The position numbers were made by a program, and so were the translations under genes. From contig NZ_JAAAWO010000015.1 of the NCBI RefSeq assembly GCF_010500895.1, forward strand, positions 1 to 64,000: DNA of 64,000 nt. Reading direction: 5' to 3'. This document shows, in pieces, positions 57,367 to 64,000 of this stretch. How positions within the stretch are numbered: position 1 is the stretch's first letter; every line of letters begins with the position of its first letter. The notes beneath the pieces are model-generated. The model ran no database searches, was not told the DNA's origin, and was given only the letters and a program-made list of their open reading frames with translations. This DNA comes from Alteromonas genovensis. Lineage in GTDB: Bacteria; Pseudomonadota; Gammaproteobacteria; Enterobacterales; Alteromonadaceae.

Positions 57367-57496
57367 GCAGCAATTGAAAGTGGATCAATTATTGCTGCTA
57401 ACTGTAAATAAGCAAGTTTATATACAAGTCAATTTATTACCGTCGGACGTGAACAAAAAGTTTCATATGACGACTAATAATGATGAATCAACAGAG

Positions 57497-57550
57497 CGCT
57501 TGGCAGGTACGTTAATCGTTTATTTCAATAAACGATTACAGCGCCAAGCG
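57497..57550 (+). promoter_or_regulatory. Nested hairpin in the leader of the OmpA-type lipoprotein gene
   Basis: An 11-bp perfect stem TAATCGTTTAT/ATAAACGATTA (57513-57523 with 57528-57538, TTCA loop) sits inside an 8-bp stem CGCTTGGC/GCCAAGCG (57497-57504 with 57543-57550). No T run follows, so it is not a terminator. It ends 14 bases before the ATG, next to the AGAGGA ribosome site. A 33-codon frame from ATG 57467 spans the hairpin and its TGA overlaps the lipoprotein ATG (ATGA), so leader-peptide coupling is possible. Confidence 0.6.
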
Positions 57551-57564
57551 AAAAAGAGGACGTT

Positions 57565-58206
57565 ATGAAAAAAACATTAGCTGTAAGTATGATTGCTGCT
57601 TCACTCACCGTTGCAGGCTGTGCGACCGATCCGAACAATACACAAAAAGGTGCCGCAATTGGCGCTGTGTTAGGCGCTGTGCTAGGAAAGGCAACGGGCG
57701 ATAACGACAAAAGTCGATATGCATGGGGCGCCGCGGTAGGCGCCATTGCTGGTGGTGCAATTGGTAACTACATGGACAAGCAGGAAGAAGAGCTGCGTAG
57801 CGAGCTATCTGATACAGGTGTTCAAGTTGTCCGAGAAGGTGACAATCTTCGCCTTATACTGCCTGGCGACATTACCTTCGCGACTGACAGCTCAAGTATT
57901 AGTACAAGCTTTAATCCGGTTTTACAAGACGTCGCAAAGGTAGTGAACAACTACGAGAAAACCGTGTTAATGATTAAAGGCCATACAGACGACGTTGGTG
58001 CTGAACAATACAATCAGTCTTTATCTGAACGAAGAGCCGGTGCGGTGAAAAATCAGCTTATCAACTTTTCAGTGAATTCAACGCGTATCACGACAGTCGG
58101 TATGGGTGAGTATTCACCGAAAGTGCCAAACAACAGTGCGGCCAACCGTTCGATGAACCGTCGTGTTGAAATGGAAATTCAACCACTGACACAATCAAAT
58201 ACCTAA
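57565..58206 (+). CDS. OmpA-family outer membrane lipoprotein with glycine zipper
   Basis: This 213-residue lipoprotein has a signal peptide with lipobox VAGC (C19), a glycine-zipper segment (about 28-70: GAAIGAVLGAVLGKATG, AAVGAIAGGAIGNYM) and a C-terminal OmpA-like peptidoglycan-binding domain with TDDVG (141-145) and LSERRA (153-158). The architecture matches the YiaD family, which links the outer membrane to the cell wall. Its long 5' region carries a riboswitch-like element and a nested hairpin. A terminator follows. Confidence 0.92.
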   Translation: MKKTLAVSMIAASLTVAGCATDPNNTQKGAAIGAVLGAVLGKATGDNDKSRYAWGAAVGAIAGGAIGNYMDKQEEELRSELSDTGVQVVREGDNLRLILPGDITFATDSSSISTSFNPVLQDVAKVVNNYEKTVLMIKGHTDDVGAEQYNQSLSERRAGAVKNQLINFSVNSTRITTVGMGEYSPKVPNNSAANRSMNRRVEMEIQPLTQSNT

Positions 58207-58225
58207 TTACAGGGGATATTTGGTG

Positions 58226-58259
58226 AAAATAGAGTCATATAGATGACTCTATTTTTTTG
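58226..58259 (+). terminator. Terminator after the OmpA-type lipoprotein gene
   Basis: The perfect 10-bp stem ATAGAGTCAT/ATGACTCTAT (58229-58238 with 58243-58252) is followed by seven T. Confidence 0.8.
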
Positions 58260-58280
58260 TCTGCTGTTTTATCCAGCGGG

Positions 58281-58778
58281 TTAATTTTTCTGCTTTTTAA
58301 TCTGTAGTGCAACAGAAGAAGCCAGGCTATTGGGGATTGGTATAGCGAGGTGATATTGGCTTACCTTCCAGGTACCGTTGGTCTTTATCAACACGCCAGT
58401 GCCTCGTGTTTCGCCTAATTTTTTGTTATCCAGTAATTCATCAAACCACGCTACCTGAGCATCAGGCGAAAAGTAAATATGCCTATCGCGAGGCAGATAC
58501 GTCCAGCCTGTTCCCTTATCAAAATGGGGTTTTGCGTAGGCTTTAAAATCATCAATACTCCACACCTCATGGGCATCGGTACCAATAAATACAGCATTGG
58601 TAGTATATAACGCAAAGTAACCTTCATAATCAGCCACAGATGCTTTTTTATGCAGGGCATTAAGTACCCGTGAAACCTCGGTTTCATCAGATTTACTACT
58701 TCTATCATTTTCAAACCATTGTGCGCCAAATACCGCAGTGCTTACTAATAAAAGAAGTACAGCTAAAACTCTATTCAT
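58281..58778 (-). CDS. Secreted NTF2/SnoaL-like protein
   Basis: This 165-residue protein has a signal peptide (NRVLAVLLLLVSTAVFGAQ) and an NTF2-like fold pattern (VLNALHKKASVADYEGYFALYTTNAVFIG; AWFDELLDNKKLGETRGTGVLIKTNGTWKVSQYHLAIPIPN), as in SnoaL-like/DUF4440 proteins. No catalytic role can be assigned. Start 58778 is chosen because it gives a proper signal peptide; the frame is open to 58814. It lies 115 bp downstream of a LacI-type regulator on the same strand. Confidence 0.75.
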   Translation of the reverse strand: MNRVLAVLLLLVSTAVFGAQWFENDRSSKSDETEVSRVLNALHKKASVADYEGYFALYTTNAVFIGTDAHEVWSIDDFKAYAKPHFDKGTGWTYLPRDRHIYFSPDAQVAWFDELLDNKKLGETRGTGVLIKTNGTWKVSQYHLAIPIPNSLASSVALQIKKQKN

Positions 58779-58893
58779 ATTAATGCCCTTGTACGAAAGT
58801 GTTATACACAGCATAACGCGTTACTTTGCGTAAATCTTTATCGCTTTGTTGCGAAACGATACAGGGACATTCAAAAAGCCCTTTGAGCATGCT

Positions 58894-59943
58894 TTAGGTG
58901 AAAGAAGCCGTGCTTCCATAGTCAAGAAAGATAGGGGCTGTGGAAGTAGGTAGCGCTGAGTGTGATGTGCTCTCATCTGTGGCTTGTTCGTAAAAGCTTG
59001 ATAAGCAGTAGCTTGCAGCAACCTTAGCGATATCTAGTGTTGAATAAGCCACTGTTGATACACGGTATGACAATGGGCTTTCTGCGGGTTTCAAAGGCGA
59101 ATCTGGTGCCTGCGCTGCAATAATTGACAAATCATTTGGCAATTCCATACCTAGCTCTTTTGCACTGGTTACAATGAGCTTTACCAGCGCGTCGCTAGTA
59201 CAAATAACTGCTGAAAAAGCGGTTTCTTTAGCAAGTAGTTCTAGCAAAGGATCGTCTGTACCTTCACTGCCCACATAAATGGAAAGCTCGGGCCGAAACG
59301 ATGTGGAGCCGGATACAGATAGGCGAGAAAGAGCGCTTTTAAGTGCTACCGATATTTCATTAGTATGACTCACTAATTCAGAATTATCGCTAATTAGCGC
59401 AATATCGTTATGACCCAAGTCTCTGAGTTGTTTGAACGCGTATGCTGCCACCTCAAAAATAGACGTGGAAAACCCTGTCACACCACCTTTGAGTTCGCTC
59501 TGACTCAGAGTGACAACACTGTGTTTTTTATCCTGCAGGTGTTTTGTAGTAGACGCAATGGAAGGCGAGGCAATGGTATTAACAAATACCCCATCGCACC
59601 CTTGGGATAACAAAAACTCAATGGCCTCATTTTCCGATTCAAGGGTATCGTGGGAGAACGCGACCACACAATGCTTTTGGTATTGTCGCAAAATATGTTC
59701 AAAAGAAAAAAGTAAGTGGGAAGAAAACAACATATGCTTGTTTGGCAATACAACACCTACCGCATGGCTATGTTTAGATGCCAGTGAACGGGCTTTCTGA
59801 CTCGGTGTATAGTGTAATTCGCTTGCCGCCTGTTTTACCTTATCAGCCATCGCGGCATTCACCGACGCCTTCCCATTTAATACGCGAGATACCGTTGATA
59901 AGGATACTCCAGCCCGCGCTGCTACCTCATAGATGGTTGTCAT
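58894..59943 (-). CDS. LacI-family transcriptional regulator
   Basis: This 349-residue regulator has the LacI helix-turn-helix and hinge (TIYEVAARAGVSLSTVSRVLNGKASVN, 2-28) and a periplasmic-binding-protein-like sensor domain. The ligand is unknown; no sugar genes lie nearby in the window. A LacI-type palindrome (AGTAAGCGCTCACT) 43 bp upstream of the start suggests autoregulation. The C-terminus is slightly longer than usual and Ser/Thr-rich. Confidence 0.92.
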   Translation of the reverse strand: MTTIYEVAARAGVSLSTVSRVLNGKASVNAAMADKVKQAASELHYTPSQKARSLASKHSHAVGVVLPNKHMLFSSHLLFSFEHILRQYQKHCVVAFSHDTLESENEAIEFLLSQGCDGVFVNTIASPSIASTTKHLQDKKHSVVTLSQSELKGGVTGFSTSIFEVAAYAFKQLRDLGHNDIALISDNSELVSHTNEISVALKSALSRLSVSGSTSFRPELSIYVGSEGTDDPLLELLAKETAFSAVICTSDALVKLIVTSAKELGMELPNDLSIIAAQAPDSPLKPAESPLSYRVSTVAYSTLDIAKVAASYCLSSFYEQATDESTSHSALPTSTAPIFLDYGSTASFT

Positions 59944-59985
59944 TTAGCTCTTTCTTTTCACTAGGATACCGGTCGTTTTACTGTC

Positions 59986-59999
59986 AGTAAGCGCTCACT
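59986..59999. promoter_or_regulatory. Probable LacI-family operator
   Basis: AGTAAGCGCTCACT is a 14-bp palindrome with one mismatched pair around the central AGCGCT typical of LacI-family operators. It lies 43 bp upstream of the LacI-type gene start. Confidence 0.5.
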
Positions 60000-60032
60000 A
60001 AAGCCCAGCGCAGATATGCAGTGCTGGGCTTT
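60000..60032 (-). terminator. Possible terminator of yicC
   Basis: The perfect 10-bp stem AAAGCCCAGC/GCTGGGCTTT (60000-60009 with 60023-60032) lies 18 bases after yicC. Only three T follow on the minus strand, so termination may be weak. Confidence 0.5.
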
Positions 60033-60050
60033 CATTGCTTGAGATAACCA

Positions 60051-60914
60051 TTATTCGATGTTTTGAATTTGCTCGCGCATTTGTTCAATCAGCACTTTTA
60101 GCTCTACGGCCGACTGCGTAATGTCGGTGCTTATTGATTTCGAGCCTAAGGTGTTTGATTCGCGATTAAACTCTTGCATCATAAAATCCAAACGGCGACC
60201 TATAGCACCGCCTTTTTTCATAATATTTCGCGTTTCGTTTACATGCGTATTTAAACGGTCAAGCTCTTCAGCTACATCTACTTTTTGGGCCAGCATGATC
60301 ATTTCTTGTTCGAAGCGTCCGGCGTCTAGCTCTACTTTTGCTTCTTCAAAGCGTGCCTGCACTTTTTCTCGTTGCCACACCATAATTTCAGGCATGCGAG
60401 CGGCTACTTTTTCTACTTCGGCCTCAATAGCGTCTAAGCGCTGCGCTATCATGGCTTTAAGTGCATCGCCCTCTGAGGCACGTGCATCAATAAAATCTTT
60501 TAGGCCTTGATCGAAAGCGGCCATAACGTCTGCGTGAATGCTGTCCATATCGGCTTCTTCTGCCGCAATCACTCCAGGCCAGCGCAATACGTCTAAGGGG
60601 TTTACACCTGATGACTGTCCGTGAGACTGCACCCAATCAGCGGCTTGCATAACCTGTTTCGCTAAGTCTTCGTTTAAGCTTAACGTTGTTGTAGCCGCAT
60701 CGTTTGCAGTAAAGCGCAAGGCGCATTCTACTTTGCCTCGAGCCAGCTTTTTACGAAAACGTTCGCGCAGCATGGGCTCAAGTGAGCGAAATTGTTCCGG
60801 CAAGCGAAAGTAGGTCTCTAAAAAACGCTGATTAACAGAGCGTATTTCCCATACTGCAGAGCCCCACTCTTTTTTCGTCTCTACGCGGGCGAATGCTGTC
60901 ATGCTATAAATCAT
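60051..60914 (-). CDS. yicC: YicC family endoribonuclease/RNase adaptor
   Basis: This 287-residue protein has the YicC signature start MIYSMTAFARVETKKEWGS, RSVNQRFLETYFRLPEQFRSLE, and the C-terminal GGAIGRRLDFMMQEFNRESNTLGSKS. E. coli YicC has been implicated in RNA (including sRNA) decay. ATG 60914 is chosen because AAGGA lies 6 bases upstream; the frame is open to 60962. It is divergent from rph, as in E. coli. Confidence 0.94.
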   Translation of the reverse strand: MIYSMTAFARVETKKEWGSAVWEIRSVNQRFLETYFRLPEQFRSLEPMLRERFRKKLARGKVECALRFTANDAATTTLSLNEDLAKQVMQAADWVQSHGQSSGVNPLDVLRWPGVIAAEEADMDSIHADVMAAFDQGLKDFIDARASEGDALKAMIAQRLDAIEAEVEKVAARMPEIMVWQREKVQARFEEAKVELDAGRFEQEMIMLAQKVDVAEELDRLNTHVNETRNIMKKGGAIGRRLDFMMQEFNRESNTLGSKSISTDITQSAVELKVLIEQMREQIQNIE

Positions 60915-61054
60915 AATTTTCCTTGGAGTTTGACTGAAAGCCTGCAAAAACAACGCGACCAACGTGTTGTATCGATAAATGAACGGGCAGTCTTTCTCGT
61001 TAGCTATGTATTATACCAGTCCGCATAGATAATTGCCCACTCAGAAGGCGCTGA

Positions 61055-61148
61055 CAAGTTCCCTAGCAAAGCGTGGGAATGCAGGAATGGCTGCTCCCTT
61101 TCAAATTCCCAGAATGAAGCTAGGAAACTTGCCAGACCTTCCCGAAGG
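61055..61148. repeat. Imperfect long inverted repeat, possible dispersed element
   Basis: CAAGTTCCCTAGC (61055-61067) pairs with GCTAGGAAACTTG (61119-61131) with one mismatch, and TGGGAAT (61074-61080) pairs with ATTCCCA (61105-61111). A smaller CCTTC/GAAGG hairpin follows (61137-61148). The remainder of the 60915-61461 gap holds the rph promoter and nothing else I can name. It could be a REP/MITE-type element, but there is only one copy in this window. Confidence 0.5.
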
Positions 61149-61324
61149 GCGAGTTTAAAATGTCCGCGCTCTTTGTTATGTCACCTTGATGTAGGACCAC
61201 TGCATCTGCGTTAACACGCCGCGATTACAAACATTTTAAGTCTCGCTGAGAGGGTAATTATCTATGCGAACTGGTATTAGCGCACATTTAACCATTTCTA
61301 TAAGGAATACTAGCAAAGTTCGTT

Positions 61325-61353
61325 TTCATAGGATGGGCCCATTGCGCTATACT
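61325..61353 (+). promoter_or_regulatory. Candidate promoter of rph-pyrE
   Basis: TTCATA (61325-61330), a 17-bp spacer and TATACT (61348-61353) lie about 108 bases before rph. Confidence 0.4.
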
Positions 61354-61461
61354 TAGGCTCACTCATATTTCCGGTGAATGTGGTTTTAGCGTTCAACCAC
61401 GTTTGGCCTTAAAAACATAAGCTGGAAATGACATTTAAGCACTTACGTTGTGGAGAACTCT

Positions 61462-62175
61462 ATGCGTCCAAGCGGCAGAACCGCCAGTCAAATTCGTCCA
61501 GTTACTATTACTCGTCAATACACCTGCCATGCTGAGGGCTCGGTATTAGTTGAGTTCGGCAATACAAAGGTGCTGTGTAACGCAACGGTAGAGGAAGGCG
61601 TGCCTCGCTTTATGAAAGGGCAAGGAAAAGGATGGATAACTGCTGAATACAGCATGTTACCGCGCGCAACGCATACCCGAAGTGGCCGAGAAGCGGCTCG
61701 CGGAAAGCAAGGTGGCCGCACGCTAGAAATTCAACGCTTAATTGCTCGCTCGCTTCGCGCCGCAGTAGACTTAAAACTACTTGGTGAAAACACTATCACG
61801 CTAGATTGTGATGTTATTCAAGCGGATGGCGGAACGCGCACAGCATCGATAACTGGCGCCTGTGTAGCACTTGTAGACGCATTAACCTATATGCGTGCCA
61901 AAGGTATTTTAAAGGCAAACCCGCTCAAGCACATGATTGCTGCGCTGTCGGTTGGTATTTTTGAAGGCACTCCGATTGCCGACCTTGAGTACACAGAAGA
62001 TTCAGAAGCTGAAACTGATATGAACGTTGTTATGACAGAAACCGGTAAGCTAATTGAAGTACAGGGCACGGCAGAAGGCGAACCTTTCTCGTTTGAAGAG
62101 TTAGAAGAAATGCTGAAGATAGCGAAACACGGTCTTCGCGAATTGTTTGATATCCAAAAAGCGGCACTAGCGTAA
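61462..62175 (+). CDS. rph: Ribonuclease PH
   Basis: RNase PH trims tRNA 3' ends by phosphorolysis. The 237-residue protein starts [16 protein letters not shown], and shows the phosphate-binding region [17 protein letters not shown] and [22 protein letters not shown] 61462 is preferred because GTGGAG at 61450-61455 serves as its ribosome site. Unlike the truncated rph of E. coli K-12, the C-terminus is intact. pyrE follows after 9 bases. Confidence 0.97.
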   Translation: MRPSGRTASQIRPVTITRQYTCHAEGSVLVEFGNTKVLCNATVEEGVPRFMKGQGKGWITAEYSMLPRATHTRSGREAARGKQGGRTLEIQRLIARSLRAAVDLKLLGENTITLDCDVIQADGGTRTASITGACVALVDALTYMRAKGILKANPLKHMIAALSVGIFEGTPIADLEYTEDSEAETDMNVVMTETGKLIEVQGTAEGEPFSFEELEEMLKIAKHGLRELFDIQKAALA

Positions 62176-62184
62176 GAGGTCTAC

Positions 62185-62826
62185 ATGAAAGCGTTTCAGC
62201 GTGATTTTATTGAGTTCGCCATTGCGCGCGGCGTACTAAAGTTTGGTGAATTTACGTTAAAGTCGGGCCGCATAAGTCCTTACTTTTTTAATGCGGGTTT
62301 GTTTAATAGCGGCGGTGACCTTGCAAAACTAGGTCGCTTTTATGCTGATGCATTAGTCGATGCAGGCGTAGAGTTTGACGTATTATTCGGGCCTGCTTAT
62401 AAAGGTATTCCTATTGCTACCACCACGGCGGTAGCGTTAGCCGATAGCCATCAACGTGACGTGCCTTACTGCTTTAATCGCAAGGAGGCTAAAACTCACG
62501 GTGAAGGTGGAAACTTGGTAGGGAGTCCTCTAGAAGGACGGGTGATGCTGGTGGACGATGTGATCACCGCTGGAACGGCTATTCGTGAGTCTATGGCGCT
62601 CATTGAGCAACAGCAGGCTAGTTTGTCAGGTGTTCTCATTGCCCTAGACAGACAAGAGCGAGGCAAAGGTGAATTGTCAGCGATTCAGGAAGTTGAGCGC
62701 GATTTTAATACCACAGTGATTTCCATCGTTGCCCTTGCTGATGTAGTTGCCTATTTGCAAGAAAAAGGCGGTCATAACGCCGATATTGATGCCATAAACA
62801 CCTACCGTGAGAATTATGGCATCTGA
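62185..62826 (+). CDS. pyrE: Orotate phosphoribosyltransferase
   Basis: PyrE makes OMP from orotate and PRPP in pyrimidine synthesis. The 213-residue protein has the flexible-loop region [12 protein letters not shown] (98-109) and the PRPP motif [13 protein letters not shown] (120-132). Only 9 bases separate it from rph, leaving no room for the intercistronic attenuator known in E. coli. Confidence 0.97.
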   Translation: MKAFQRDFIEFAIARGVLKFGEFTLKSGRISPYFFNAGLFNSGGDLAKLGRFYADALVDAGVEFDVLFGPAYKGIPIATTTAVALADSHQRDVPYCFNRKEAKTHGEGGNLVGSPLEGRVMLVDDVITAGTAIRESMALIEQQQASLSGVLIALDRQERGKGELSAIQEVERDFNTTVISIVALADVVAYLQEKGGHNADIDAINTYRENYGI

Positions 62827-63076
62827 TTTTGATACTGCTTTTAATGAGGCAAACACACATTTAGACGCGTTGGGGCTTCGCTGCCCTGAGCCGGTTATGA
62901 TGGTGCGTTTAAACATTCGAAAATTAGCGGATGGGGAAACCTTGTCAGTGTCGGCAGACGACCCGTCAACAGCGAGGGATATCCCAAGCTTTTGTCGGTT
63001 TATGGGTCATACGCTCGTAGCGTCTCAAACTGATACAATGCCATATCAATTTGTCATACAGAAAGGGTGCTTGTAA
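62816..63076 (+). CDS. TusA-family sulfur carrier-like protein
   Basis: This 86-residue protein has the TusA/SirA fold signature [22 protein letters not shown] with the persulfide-accepting C23 in CPEP, and a C-terminal GHTLVASQ...PYQFVIQKG. Either a true TusA (tRNA 2-thiolation) or a paralogue is possible. ATG 62816 overlaps the pyrE end by 11 bases; an upstream in-frame start at 62807 lies deeper in pyrE. Its stop codon lies in the loop of a terminator hairpin. Confidence 0.88.
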   Translation: MASDFDTAFNEANTHLDALGLRCPEPVMMVRLNIRKLADGETLSVSADDPSTARDIPSFCRFMGHTLVASQTDTMPYQFVIQKGCL

Positions 63077-63090
63077 GTGCCCTTTTTATT
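63062..63090. terminator. Terminator hairpin over the TusA-like stop codon
   Basis: AAAGGGTGC/GTGCCCTTT (63062-63070 with 63077-63085, two G-T pairs) is followed by T's on the plus strand. It lies between two convergent stops and can serve both. Confidence 0.65.
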
Positions 63091-63265
63091 CACCTTCGCT
63101 AAGCGCTTGCAAAAGTAGCTTTTGAACAGCCAATTTGCTTTTTTTGTTTGAGCAATGAATATCGCTCAAATGCAGGTTTTCTCCGCTCAACATTCTTTTC
63201 AGTACAGACGCTCTGACACTTAACGAGATATAGCCCTCATTGGCTGTACGCTGTTTGGCGCTCAT
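63086..63265 (-). CDS. Orphan 59-residue protein
   Basis: This small basic protein starts MSAKQRTANEGYISLSVRAS and ends LAVQKLLLQALSEGE. ATG 63265 is chosen because GAGG lies about 8 bases upstream; the open frame to 63388 overlaps the preceding gene. I recognise no family. Its frame starts 22 bases after the 188-residue orphan gene, so the two probably form one Fur-controlled unit. Confidence 0.6.
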   Translation of the reverse strand: MSAKQRTANEGYISLSVRASVLKRMLSGENLHLSDIHCSNKKSKLAVQKLLLQALSEGE

Positions 63266-63287
63266 CGTGTTTTCCTCATTAAATAAA

Positions 63288-63854
63288 TCAGTGGACGAGA
63301 GAAAGGCGGTTATTGGCGCGGTGGATACGTTTGCTAGCGGAAGAGCTGCCAACTGAATGGCCGCTATCGGAATTGCCATTGACTGCACCGTTGTTAGCTA
63401 ACTTGTTGTTAACTAAAAGCAGACTGCTTTGTTCGAAAGCATGCATCGCAGTTTTGATTAACGCTAAGATAGTATGGTTGGTAGCATGAAGAGGCAGAAC
63501 AGCAATTAGCTGCTGCTGGCACTGCTGTAATACATTATGAGCTTCTTGCGAATTGTCGCTACAGTGCAAAAGAGAAGACAGATACATGCCTGCGGCCGAA
63601 TAGGAAATTATATCCTCTCTCACGCTATTATCCTTGTGATTTAAAACGTTTTGATTAGACACATTTTGTAATGCCGTGAGAACAAGCTTTGCGGCTTCTA
63701 ACGTCTGATATGCCAGCGTGCACGCTTTATCAAGTTGCCCCTGAAGGCGGGCTTTTTGCATGCTATCTTGCAAGAAATGCCGATGCTTGCGCGCGTCAAT
63801 TGGATTTAATTGAAGCCACTTTGTATAAACGGGGCATAAATGTTGTGTATTCAC
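63288..63854 (-). CDS. Orphan 188-residue protein behind a Fur box
   Basis: This protein is not recognised. The first ~145 residues are helical with repeated amphipathic stretches (DKACTLAYQTLEAAKLVLTALQ; YLSSLLHCSDNSQEAHNVLQQC), loosely TPR-like. The last 40 are Asn/Ser/Gly-rich and disordered. It starts at GTG 63854 after a very strong AGGAGGT site. No signal peptide or membrane segment is seen. A probable Fur box lies about 40 bp upstream, so it may be induced by iron limitation. Confidence 0.65.
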   Translation of the reverse strand: MNTQHLCPVYTKWLQLNPIDARKHRHFLQDSMQKARLQGQLDKACTLAYQTLEAAKLVLTALQNVSNQNVLNHKDNSVREDIISYSAAGMYLSSLLHCSDNSQEAHNVLQQCQQQLIAVLPLHATNHTILALIKTAMHAFEQSSLLLVNNKLANNGAVNGNSDSGHSVGSSSASKRIHRANNRLSLVH

Positions 63855-63892
63855 TGTTGCACCTCCTAGATAGGACTCGTTATTACATTAAT

Positions 63893-63911
63893 GTAAATAG
63901 GAATCATTATC
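63893..63911. promoter_or_regulatory. Probable Fur box
   Basis: GTAAATAGGAATCATTATC matches 14 of 19 positions of the Fur consensus GATAATGATAATCATTATC, with the right half (10 of 10) perfect. It lies about 40 bp before the GTG of the 188-residue orphan gene. The last 89 bases of the window (63912-64000) show no feature. Confidence 0.6.
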
Positions 63912-64000
63912 AATAAAGAAGTTCAACAAGAACTGCAAAAGGTTTTATAAATATTTTTTGCGCAGCGGTAAAATACCAAAAAGCCTCTTTATAAGAATGT

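Noticed and set aside
57374..57466. N-terminal part of a 64-codon frame before the OmpA-type lipoprotein gene
   Set aside because: It would need a TTG start in the aptamer candidate without a ribosome site. Only the part from ATG 57467 is kept, as a possible leader.
61149..61461. Decayed transposase remnant after the inverted repeat
   Set aside because: The reverse-strand translation looked faintly protein-like but has stops in every frame and no motif I can name.

Overview
The window reads as a core chromosomal segment of a gammaproteobacterium of the Alteromonas type (family Alteromonadaceae), spanning the replication origin. The reasons are the gene order (yrdA-aroE-...-dprA / def-fmt-rsmB-trkA; polA-spf-engB; gyrB-recF-dnaN-dnaA / rpmH-rnpA-yidD-yidC; mnmE-mioC-...-oriC-mnmG-rsmG-parAB-atpIBEFHAGDC; yicC / rph-pyrE), the moderate base composition and the marine-type gene content. 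The genus is inferred from general resemblance, not from a search. No prophage, IS element, integron, CRISPR array or tRNA gene was seen.

Layout. 1-494 holds tandem minus-strand rRNA-type promoters firing out of the left edge. 495-15294 holds translation, heme and envelope housekeeping genes: yrdA, aroE, a truncated globin, ompW behind FNR boxes, hemF-tsaC, a zinc-ribbon protein, smg-dprA, a LysM protein, def-fmt-rsmB-trkA, trkH and elbB. 15295-18925 holds polA, with a DnaA-box/GATC cluster upstream and a short Spot 42 RNA downstream. 18926-26888 holds engB, cytochrome c4, a methyltransferase, yihI, tag, glyQS and an orphan lipoprotein. 27043-33536 is the leftward dnaA-dnaN-recF-gyrB cluster, with two parS sites inside recF. 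34126-38918 is rpmH-rnpA-yidD-yidC, yajQ, mnmE and mioC. 38915-41118 carries a DnaT-like/DnaC-like pair followed by oriC (20 GATC sites in about 415 bp). 41119-52682 carries mnmG, rsmG, parAB and the complete F1Fo ATP synthase operon. 52873-63911 is the most accessory-like part: two related orphan 7-TM proteins, a DTW protein, an alkyltransferase-like protein, an HD-GYP phosphodiesterase, a GEMM-like structured leader before an OmpA-type lipoprotein, an NTF2-like protein, a LacI regulator, yicC, rph-pyrE-tusA-like, and an orphan gene pair behind a probable Fur box.

How it works together. The centre is a replication and segregation hub: initiator (DnaA), probable helicase loader (DnaT/DnaC-like), clamp (DnaN), gyrase B, RecF, oriC, ParAB and parS all lie within about 16 kb. 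The ATP synthase, membrane insertase and tRNA/rRNA modification genes are the growth-linked neighbours usual near the origin.

Most of the window is ordinary core genome. The parts most worth a second look are non-coding: a possible c-di-GMP riboswitch with a nested hairpin at 57285-57550, two unannotated sRNA candidates (about 18712-18920 and 20414-20674), a structured repeat-like element at 61055-61148, and DnaA-box/GATC clusters outside oriC (upstream of polA and of dnaA). All start choices, promoters and RNA calls come from reading the sequence by eye.
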